Source: PALSA-555 sp963731625
GTDB taxonomy: Bacteria; Actinomycetota; Acidimicrobiia; IMCC26256; PALSA-555
NCBI GenBank assembly: GCA_963731625.1
Contig: CAVSWH010000022.1
Coordinates: 124,001-188,000, forward strand
Length of the DNA: 64,000 nucleotides
Reading direction: 5' to 3'
Of this stretch, positions 44,165 through 50,483 are shown one piece after another. Numbering within the stretch: position 1 is the first letter of the stretch; each line of letters begins with the position of its first letter. The notes beneath the pieces are model-generated. The model worked only from the letters and a program-made list of their open reading frames with translations. It had not been told where the DNA came from and made no database searches. The position numbers and the translations under genes are program-made.

Positions 44165-45089
44165 CGGCGGGGAGCCGTGTGTCGGGGGCCTTGTGACCGA
44201 GGGCGCTGTGTGGTCGTCGTTGGTTGTAGTACTCGATCCAGGGTGTGAGGGCCAGGTTGCGTTGGTCGCTGGTCTGGTAACGGACCGCGTAGGCCCAGTC
44301 GTGCAGCATCGTCTGGATGAATCGTTCTGCTTTTCCGTTGGTGCGGGGTCGGTAGGGCCGGGTGCGCAGCGGGCGGATCTGATGGCGGGCACAGGCCTGG
44401 GTGAAGGTCGCTGAGCAGTAGCCGGGGCCGTTGTCGGTGAGGACCCGCTGGAGTTGGACACCTCGTTGAGCGAACCAGGTGATCGCGCGTTCGAGGAACC
44501 CGACGCAGGTCTGGCCGCGTTCGTCGTGGAGGATCTCGACGTAGGCGACGCGGCTGTAGTCGTCGACGGCAACGTGGACGAACTCCCAGCCCTGGCGGAG
44601 CTGACCGCGGGACCCGGGCACGCCGTGGCCGGTGAGACGCCACCCGGGCCGCACGAAGCGGCTCAACCTTTTGATGTCGAGATGGACCAGCTCGCCGGGA
44701 TGGCGCCGCTCATAGCGGTTCGCCGGTTCGGGTGGCTCCAGGCGTGAGAGCCGGTTCAACCCGAGCCGTGCCAACACGGCACCCACGGTGGAGACCGCCA
44801 TCCCCAATTCGGCTGCGATCCGCGTCGAGGTCATCCGCAGTCGTCGCAGCCGTTCGATCAGGACCTCGACCGCCTGGGGGGTGCGGCGGGGCACCCGCCG
44901 CGGTGCTGACGAGCGATCGGTCAGACGCTGATCGCCGGCTCGAAAGCGCGCCAGCCAGCGATACACCGTCCGCTCCGACACCCCCTGCGCGGCCGCAACC
45001 TCCGCGACCTTCCAGGACTCCTCGAGCACCCGTCGCACCAACAGCAACCGCGTCGACGGGACGAGCTTGGCGTTACCGTGAACCTGCAC
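44160..45089 (-). CDS. IS481-family transposase
   Basis: A 309-residue DDE transposase. An N-terminal helix-turn-helix (about 25-50; VAEVAAAQGVSERTVYRWLA) binds the ends. The integrase-core triad is Asp138 (HLDIK), Asp219 (LTDNGPGY) and Glu255 (KAERF), with PRTNGKAERFIQT and YNQRRPHSALGHKAP typical of the family. The gene is full length and unbroken. It starts with GTG and reads toward rsfS, opposite to it. Confidence 0.95.
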   Translation of the reverse strand: MQVHGNAKLVPSTRLLLVRRVLEESWKVAEVAAAQGVSERTVYRWLARFRAGDQRLTDRSSAPRRVPRRTPQAVEVLIERLRRLRMTSTRIAAELGMAVSTVGAVLARLGLNRLSRLEPPEPANRYERRHPGELVHLDIKRLSRFVRPGWRLTGHGVPGSRGQLRQGWEFVHVAVDDYSRVAYVEILHDERGQTCVGFLERAITWFAQRGVQLQRVLTDNGPGYCSATFTQACARHQIRPLRTRPYRPRTNGKAERFIQTMLHDWAYAVRYQTSDQRNLALTPWIEYYNQRRPHSALGHKAPDTRLPAA

Positions 45090-45146
45090 CGGTGCCCTCC
45101 TTGGGACTGATGGCGTAGAGCACCTTCAGTCTCCAGGGAGGCCCGG

Positions 45147-45172
45147 GCTGACGAACGTCACTGGGATCTACA
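45147..45172 (-). repeat. IS481 right terminal inverted repeat
   Basis: Read on the minus strand from 45172 it begins TGTAGATCCCAGTGACGTTC and pairs with the left end. Confidence 0.85.
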
Positions 45173-45178
45173 TCTAAG
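45173..45178. repeat. Target-site duplication TCTAAG, right copy
   Basis: This copy contains CTA, the minus-strand stop TAG of hisF, while the left copy contains the TAA of rsfS. Each gene therefore kept its stop after the insertion. Confidence 0.85.
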
Positions 45179-45968
45179 CGCCGAGGTAGGGGCGGACGGC
45201 GACACCGGCCGCCGCGAGGTCGCGCTTGAGCTCGGCGACCGTGACGTTGTCCATCCGCGGCGAGTAGAGGATCGAGCTGATGATCGCGGCCGAGGCGCCG
45301 CCGTCGACGAGACCGGCCCGGATGTGCTCGACGCTCCCTGCGCCGCCCGAGGCGATCACCGGGACGTTCACCGCGTCGGCGACCGCCCGGGTGATCTCGA
45401 GGTCATAGCCGCTCGCCGTGCCGTCCTGATCGATGCTGTTCACCACGATCTCGCCCGCGCCGAGCGACGCGCCCTCCCGCACCCAGTCGATGGCGTCCTT
45501 GCCGGTCGCCTGGCGGGCGCCGTCGATGAACACCTCGTAGCCGCTGCGGATCCCGTGGCGGCGCCCGACGCGCTTCACCTGGGTGCTGAGCACGATGCAC
45601 TGGCGACCGAACGCCTGGGCGCCGGCCCGGATGATCGACGGGTCGCGGACGGCCATCGAGTCGACGCTGATCTTCTCCGCGCCGGCCTTCAAGACCTCGT
45701 ACATGTCGTCGACCGAGCGGATCCCGCCGCCGACGGTGAACGGGACGAACACGTGGCGGGCCACGCGCTGCACCGTCTCGAGATCGATCTTGCGGCGCTC
45801 GGCGCTCGCCGTGATGTCGTAGAAGACGATCTCGTCGATCTGGTCGGTGTAGAGCCGCGCCGCGAGGGCCTCGGCGGGGGCGACGTCGACGTTGTCCTGG
45901 AACTGCTGGGCCTTCGTGACCCGCCCGGCGATGACGTCGAAGCAGGCGATCAGGCGCTTCGTCAGCAC
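45174..45968 (-). CDS. hisF: HisF-like cyclase subunit of imidazole glycerol phosphate synthase, Asp130 replaced by Gln
   Basis: A 264-residue beta/alpha-barrel protein. It normally uses ammonia from HisH to make the imidazole ring and AICAR. DVIAGRVTK (11-19) keeps the first catalytic Asp (11) and Lys19; VGGGIRSVDD (79-88), NSIDQDGTASGYD (177-189) and VIASGGAG are phosphate-binding loops. The second catalytic Asp, Asp130 of the T. maritima enzyme in AIDAKRV, is Gln130 here (LSTQVKRV), and TSIDRDG reads NSIDQDG. Other parts (EIVFYDITAS, IRSGYEVFIDG) resemble a known HisF subgroup. Its GTG start overlaps hisH by 7 bp. No other his genes are in the window; it may be a true HisF with an altered acid or a paralogue with another substrate. 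Confidence 0.82.
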   Translation of the reverse strand: MLTKRLIACFDVIAGRVTKAQQFQDNVDVAPAEALAARLYTDQIDEIVFYDITASAERRKIDLETVQRVARHVFVPFTVGGGIRSVDDMYEVLKAGAEKISVDSMAVRDPSIIRAGAQAFGRQCIVLSTQVKRVGRRHGIRSGYEVFIDGARQATGKDAIDWVREGASLGAGEIVVNSIDQDGTASGYDLEITRAVADAVNVPVIASGGAGSVEHIRAGLVDGGASAAIISSILYSPRMDNVTVAELKRDLAAAGVAVRPYLGA

Positions 45969-46573
45969 CGGTGCTCCCAGTGGGCGAACCGCTCGAGCAG
46001 GCCCAGTCCGATGGGGCCGCTCTTCTCGGCGTGGAACTGGGTCGCGACGATGTTGTCGCGCGCCGCGACGGAGCAGAACGGCGCTGAGTACTCGGTGAGG
46101 CCGAGCACCACGTCGGGGTCGGCCGGCTCGCAGTAGTACGAGTTGACGAAGTAGCAGTGCGCCGGTGAGGCCAGCCCGTCGGTCACCGGGTGAGCGCGGG
46201 TCGTCGTCACCTCGTTCCAGCCGATCTGGGGGACCCGCACCGAGTCCGGGAACCGGCGCACGACGCCCGGGATCCAGCCGAGCGTGTCGACGTCGCCCTC
46301 CTCGGAGTGCTCGAAGAGCACCTGCAGGCCGATGCAGATGCCGAGGAAGGGCACGCCGTCGCGGAGCACCCGCTCCGTGAGCGCGTCCACGAGGTCGGCC
46401 TGGTAGAGCGAGTCCAAGGTCGCCTGGGCCGCCCCGACGCCCGGGAGCACGAGCCGATCGGCGTCGCGCAGCGCGGCCGCGTCGCGGACGAGGCGGTGCT
46501 CGATGCCGAGGTGCGCCAGCGCGAAGCCGACGCTCGGCGCGTTGCCCGCCTGGTAGTCGATCACGCCGATCAC
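45962..46573 (-). CDS. hisH: Glutamine amidotransferase subunit HisH
   Basis: A 203-residue class I amidotransferase that releases ammonia from glutamine for HisF. The triad is Cys80 in FLGICIGLQ, His181 and Glu183 in ATQFHAEKSG. DYQAGNAPSVGFAL near the N-terminus and VPQIGWNEV are family features, with Gln in place of the usual Gly in DYGAGN. It overlaps hisF by 7 bp. GTG start at 46573 follows a -10-like TAGACT by 6 bp. Confidence 0.92.
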   Translation of the reverse strand: MIGVIDYQAGNAPSVGFALAHLGIEHRLVRDAAALRDADRLVLPGVGAAQATLDSLYQADLVDALTERVLRDGVPFLGICIGLQVLFEHSEEGDVDTLGWIPGVVRRFPDSVRVPQIGWNEVTTTRAHPVTDGLASPAHCYFVNSYYCEPADPDVVLGLTEYSAPFCSVAARDNIVATQFHAEKSGPIGLGLLERFAHWEHRC

Positions 46574-46579
46574 GCGCCG

Positions 46580-46585
46580 AGTCTA
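46580..46585 (-). promoter_or_regulatory. -10-like TAGACT for leaderless hisH
   Basis: On the minus strand TAGACT ends exactly 6 bp before the hisH GTG, with no ribosome binding site. Same hexamer and spacing as valS. Confidence 0.55.
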
Positions 46586-46679
46586 CGAAGCGGCGTTGCG
46601 CCGCCGACCGACGGAATTCGCGGCGCCGTCTTGGCCAACTCTTTGCTCGGGCGGTGCCGGGAGCGCACGAGCCTCCGGG

Positions 46680-46685
46680 TAGCCT
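46680..46685 (+). promoter_or_regulatory. -10-like TAGCCT for the leaderless ABC ATPase gene
   Basis: TAGCCT ends 7 bp before the ATG at 46693. An in-frame GTG at 46654 lies upstream of the box and is therefore not favoured as start. Confidence 0.5.
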
Positions 46686-46692
46686 CGCCCGG

Positions 46693-47613
46693 ATGCCCGA
46701 CGCCCCCGACGGACCGGCGATCGAGATCCTCCACCTCACGAAGCAGTTCGGCGCGGTGCGGGCGGTCGACGACCTGACGTTCCGCGTCGACCACGGCCAG
46801 GTCTGCGGGCTGCTCGGGCCGAACGGCGCAGGGAAGACCACGACGCTCCGCGTCCTCGTCGGGTTGCTGCGACCGACGCAGGGCTCGACGCGCCTGCTCG
46901 GCGTGTCCATGACGCCGAGCAACCCGGTGCTCGCGCGCGTCGGCACGATGATCGAGCACGCCGACTTCGTCCCCTTCCTCTCGGGGATGCGCAACCTGCA
47001 GGTGCACTGGAAGGAGGCCGGCGGGGACTTCGCCACCGCGAACGTCGACGAGGCGCTCGCCATCGCCGGGCTCGGCGATGCCGTGCACCGCAAGGTGAAG
47101 ACCTACTCCCAGGGAATGCGCCAGCGCCTCGGCGTCGCCCGCGCGCTGCTCGGGCGACCCGAGCTGCTGGTGCTCGACGAGCCGACGAACGGCCTCGACC
47201 CGGGGGAGATGCGCGAGATCCGGGAGCTCATCCGGCGCCTCTCGGAACGGGGCGTCACCGTGCTCCTCTCGAGCCACCTCCTCGCCGAGGTCGAGCAGGT
47301 CTGCAGCCACGTCATCGTCATGGACCGCGGCCGCCTCGTCGCGTCCGGCACCATCGCCGAGCTCACCGCCGCGACGGCCTCCGTCTACTTCGGGATCGAC
47401 GACGTCGACCAGGCCCGCCAGGTCCTCACCGACCACCCGGGCGTGACGACGGTGACGTCGCAGCCACCGGGCCTGCTCGTCGAGCTCGACGGCGTCGCCC
47501 GCTCCGAGCTCGTTGCCGCGCTCGTGCACGCCGGCGTCGGCGTCGACACCGTCGAGTCGACGCACCGCCTCGAGGACGCCTTCCTCGGCCTGCTCGCCCA
47601 CGAGACACACTGA
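46693..47613 (+). CDS. ABC transporter ATP-binding protein (DrrA/NatA type)
   Basis: A 306-residue ATPase. Walker A is GPNGAGKT (about 43-50), signature YSQGMRQRLGVARAL, Walker B LLVLDEPTNGLDPGEMREI, H-loop LLSSHLL. A C-terminal extension (about 225-306) with ..DDVDQARQVL.. is typical of the DrrA/CcmA/NatA family of drug or lipid exporters. The permease ATG overlaps the stop (TGATG). Confidence 0.92.
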   Translation: MPDAPDGPAIEILHLTKQFGAVRAVDDLTFRVDHGQVCGLLGPNGAGKTTTLRVLVGLLRPTQGSTRLLGVSMTPSNPVLARVGTMIEHADFVPFLSGMRNLQVHWKEAGGDFATANVDEALAIAGLGDAVHRKVKTYSQGMRQRLGVARALLGRPELLVLDEPTNGLDPGEMREIRELIRRLSERGVTVLLSSHLLAEVEQVCSHVIVMDRGRLVASGTIAELTAATASVYFGIDDVDQARQVLTDHPGVTTVTSQPPGLLVELDGVARSELVAALVHAGVGVDTVESTHRLEDAFLGLLAHETH

Positions 47614-48458
47614 TGGGGTCGCTGTTCGGCACCGAGATGACGAAGCAGTGGCGCCGCACGCGGACCTACGCCGCGATCGGCATCACGATCCTCATCCCGA
47701 TCATCTTCGCGGTCGCCATCAAGGCCAACCCGCCGTCGCCGGGGGGCGGCGAGGACGCGTTCACCTACCTGTCGACCCACACCGGCCTGTTCCTCCCGGT
47801 GGCGGCGCTCCGGTTCATGAGCCGCTTCCTGCTCGTGTTCCTCGTCGCGCTCTTCGCCGGCGACGCCGTGGCGTCCGAGGCGAGCTGGGGGAACCTGCGC
47901 GCCATGCTGACTCGACCGGTCGGGCGCGGCCGGCTGCTCCTGGCGAAGGTCGAGTCGGCGACGCTGCTCGCGCTCATCGTGACGTTCGCGACGGTGATCG
48001 CCGCACTGATCGCCGGCGGGATCGCGTTCGGGTGGGGCGGCCTGAACCTTGGGGGTGTCGCCGGCCGCGTGGCCGCGAGCGCCGGGCTGCCCGGGTTCCA
48101 CATGTCGGCGGCCCGCATCATCGGGAACCTCGGCATCGCCACGGGCTACGTGTTCTGGGGCCTCGCGAGCGTCGGCGCGCTCGCGTTCATGGTGTCGACG
48201 ATGACGGACTCGCCCGCCGCGGCGGTGTTCGCCGGCTTCGGCCTCTACGCCATCTCGCAGATCCTCGACGCGATCACGTCGATCGGCTCGATCCGCTACG
48301 GGTTCCCGACCCACTACTACGACGCGTGGACGAACCTGTTCACCGGGCCCGGCCCGACCGGCGACATGCTGCGCGGCACGCTGCTGCAGATCCCGTACGT
48401 GCTCGTGTTCGGCGCCATCGGCTGGTGGTACTTCCGCCGCAAGGACGTCTTGTCCTGA
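47613..48458 (+). CDS. ABC-2-type transporter permease
   Basis: A 281-residue membrane protein with about six helices, starting with a short cytoplasmic segment EMTKQWRRTRTYAAIGIT. The middle part AGDAVASEASWGNLRAMLTRPVGRGRLLLAK is the conserved ABC-2 permease element, ahead of helices that include LIVTFATVIAALIAGGIAFG and SPAAAVFAGFGLYAISQILD. It forms an exporter with the upstream ATPase; substrate unknown. Confidence 0.87.
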   Translation: MGSLFGTEMTKQWRRTRTYAAIGITILIPIIFAVAIKANPPSPGGGEDAFTYLSTHTGLFLPVAALRFMSRFLLVFLVALFAGDAVASEASWGNLRAMLTRPVGRGRLLLAKVESATLLALIVTFATVIAALIAGGIAFGWGGLNLGGVAGRVAASAGLPGFHMSAARIIGNLGIATGYVFWGLASVGALAFMVSTMTDSPAAAVFAGFGLYAISQILDAITSIGSIRYGFPTHYYDAWTNLFTGPGPTGDMLRGTLLQIPYVLVFGAIGWWYFRRKDVLS

Positions 48459-48528
48459 GGCGCCCGCCGGACGCGCGCCAGCACCGGCGCACCGGTGAGA
48501 CGCGGGCCGGCCGAGGTCTCCTCAGCCT

Positions 48529-48554
48529 GGGGGGCGTGGCCGGGAGCGCCCCCC
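48529..48554. terminator. Strong GC hairpin between convergent genes
   Basis: GGGGGGCG (48529-48536) pairs perfectly with CGCCCCCC (48547-48554) around a 10-base loop, inside the 267-bp gap between the convergent ABC permease and YHYH genes. There is no T-run, as often in actinobacteria, so the terminator role is likely by position only. The rest of the gap (48459-48725) is GC-rich with no gene I can see. Confidence 0.45.
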
Positions 48555-48725
48555 GGCCGGCCACCCTCAGATTGTGGCAGGCGCCGGCGCGGCGTGCCGA
48601 GGCCGCGCCGCGTCGACGACGCCCCGTCAGCCGGGGACCGACCCGGCGCGCGCCGTGCACCCGAGAGGTCGCGCCGCCGGGCGCGTCGCGCCCGGGTGTC
48701 GCGCCCCGACGGTCGGGCGACCGGG

Positions 48726-49718
48726 TCAGCCGCCGGCGGGCGGGCCGGGCGGGCCGCCAGCCGGGCCACCGGGACCGCCGCCACCCGGACCGTTCCCACC
48801 GCCGGGACGCCCGCTCGAGACCGGCGTGCCGCGGAAGCAGCCGATCGAGTACGGGTATTCGGCCGTCATGACGTAGTGGTACATCTTCACCTTCCGGCCG
48901 TTCCACACGATGGTGTCCGTGCGGCCGTGGCACGCGTCGAGGTCGGCGTCGGTGAGGACCTGGCCGTGATCACCGCGGGGGCCGTAGATGCCGAACCCGT
49001 CCATCGCGTAGCCGAGCAGCTGGGAGTGGCCCGTCCCCGTGTCGAGGCGCGCCGCCAGGCACGGTGACAGGGCGTGGTAGTGGTACTCGCCGGCCATCAT
49101 CGGGTGGCCGCGGCACGAGTCCTGGATCTCGTAGGCGAGCGCGTCACGGCCCTCGGCGTCGAGCGCGTTGAAGAGCAGGACGCCGTTCAGCATGATCCCG
49201 ACCGGCCCGAGCGACGTGCACGTCGGCTTCGACGCCGCCTTCGGGGTCGCGGGCAGCGACACGCTGACCTGCTGGGCGCGGATCGAGTTCGGGTTGCGGT
49301 CGTACTGGGACGCGGGGTCGCTGCTCGAGATCGGGAAGACGCCCGTCGTGGCGTCGGTCGGCAGGTCGTTGCTCGTGACGACGCGCGTGGAGCCCTGCAC
49401 GGTCACCGACACGGTCGCCTGGGGCCACGAGACGCTGCCCTGCACGACCGGCTTCTTCGCGAGGTCGAAGGTGCCGTCCCCGTTGAACCACGGATCGGAG
49501 CTGCTCGACTGCGCGCCGCCCCCGGAACCGAACGTCGTCTGACACGAGTCGACCTTGCCGGCCGTCGGCTGCGACACGGGCGCGCCCCCGACGGGCAGGT
49601 GGTGCTCGTCGCTCGTCGCGGTGATGCCCGAGGCGCCGGACGCGGCGGCGGGGAGGAGCACCACGAGCGTGAGGACGATCGGCGCGAGGGCGCGGCGACC
49701 GGCTCCGAGACCCAGCAT
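48726..49718 (-). CDS. Secreted YHYH-domain protein
   Basis: A 330-residue exported protein with an N-terminal signal peptide (LAPIVLTLVVLLPAAASGAS, about 11-30). The core carries the name motif EYHYHALSPCL (about residue 210) together with LGPVGIMLNGVLLFNALD, LLGYAMDGFGIYGPRGDHG and LDACHGRTDTIVWNGRK, as in the YHYH family of unknown function often found beside copper or calcium-related envelope genes. His and Cys residues in these motifs could bind metal. The last 35 residues are a Gly/Pro tail. ATG 49718 has AGGAG 8 bases upstream. Confidence 0.85.
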   Translation of the reverse strand: MLGLGAGRRALAPIVLTLVVLLPAAASGASGITATSDEHHLPVGGAPVSQPTAGKVDSCQTTFGSGGGAQSSSSDPWFNGDGTFDLAKKPVVQGSVSWPQATVSVTVQGSTRVVTSNDLPTDATTGVFPISSSDPASQYDRNPNSIRAQQVSVSLPATPKAASKPTCTSLGPVGIMLNGVLLFNALDAEGRDALAYEIQDSCRGHPMMAGEYHYHALSPCLAARLDTGTGHSQLLGYAMDGFGIYGPRGDHGQVLTDADLDACHGRTDTIVWNGRKVKMYHYVMTAEYPYSIGCFRGTPVSSGRPGGGNGPGGGGPGGPAGGPPGPPAGG

Positions 49719-49809
49719 GGCGAGACTCCTGACGATTCGCGGCGCCGCCCCGCGGAGGCCGTCAGCAACGTAGCCGCGTGCGTCCGCACGGGTCGGTCCG
49801 TCGGGTGCG

Positions 49810-50343
49810 CTACGTGGCGGCGAGCTCGCCGAGGGTGACGACGGTGCGCCAGTTGCGGGTCGTGGCGCGTGTGCCGAGCCGCTGCTCGCACCACGCGTTG
49901 GTGAGCTTGGTGCGCCCGTACCCCTTCGGGCACCAGAGATAGACCTCCCGGCCGCGCACCGTGAGCTCGTCGGGCCCGAGGCCGTCGGGGAGCGCGCGCA
50001 CCGCGGCGGCGGCAGGCCGCGCGGCGAGGAACGTGACGTGCAGCGTCGCGGGGTCACGGTGCGCCCTCAGATAGGGGTTGGCCGCGCCGAGGCGCCTGAG
50101 CTGCGCGGCCGTCCGCACGAGCACGGTCACGTCGAGGCCGAAGGCCCGCTGCACGGCGCGCTCGAGCCGCCGCGCGAGCGCCGCCTCCGGCGTGGAGCCC
50201 GTCCCGAACACGACGTTGCCGCTCTGCACGTAGGTGGCCACGTCGTCGAAGCCGAGCGCCTCGACCGCCGCCCGCAGGTCGGCCATCGGCACCTTGTTGC
50301 GGGCCCCGACGTTCACCCCTCGGAGGAGCGCCACGTATCTCAC
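49810..50343 (-). CDS. DUF1697 protein
   Basis: A 177-residue protein of the DUF1697 family: RYVALLRGVNVGARNKVPM at the N-terminus, TYVQSGNVVF, and YLWCPKGYGRTKLTNAWCEQ near the C-terminus. No biochemical function is established. GTG 50343 is taken as start because the family begins at YVALLRGINVG; a possible -10 TAGGAC lies 7 bases upstream. Confidence 0.88.
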   Translation of the reverse strand: MRYVALLRGVNVGARNKVPMADLRAAVEALGFDDVATYVQSGNVVFGTGSTPEAALARRLERAVQRAFGLDVTVLVRTAAQLRRLGAANPYLRAHRDPATLHVTFLAARPAAAAVRALPDGLGPDELTVRGREVYLWCPKGYGRTKLTNAWCEQRLGTRATTRNWRTVVTLGELAAT

Positions 50344-50483
50344 GGCACCAGTCCTACCTCCCGGGCTGGGGCGGCGCGGTGGTGGACTCCCCAGGCGCCG
50401 GGGGCCCACGCCCGATTCTGACCGGGTCCAACGTCGGCATGGGCGGCCATCAAGGCCGCGCCGGCAGCCGTCGATGCTCTGTC

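Larger units (their letters stand above)
44139..45172. mobile_element. Complete IS481-family insertion sequence (1034 bp)
   Basis: The ends are imperfect inverted repeats of about 24-26 bp: left TGTAAATCCCAGGCACGTTG (44139 onward) against right, read on the minus strand, TGTAGATCCCAGTGACGTTC (from 45172). The TGT...ACA termini are characteristic of IS481. It carries one transposase gene, whose stop codon lies inside the left repeat, and is flanked by the 6-bp duplication TCTAAG. Near-perfect ends, an intact gene and intact duplications suggest a recent, possibly still active insertion. Confidence 0.93.

Noticed and set aside
45174..46573. HisH/HisF pair as the sugar-modifying HisH2/HisF2 (WbuY/WbuZ-like) system
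   Set aside because: No WbpG-like amidotransferase or surface-sugar genes are nearby, and the HisF sequence looks closer to ordinary HisF subgroups than to HisF2.
45174..47093. One long minus-strand frame covering hisF and continuing through the hisH region and beyond
   Set aside because: Upstream of 45968 the frame encodes Arg/Pro-rich noise, while hisH is clear in another frame. The HisF start at 45968 fits the family.
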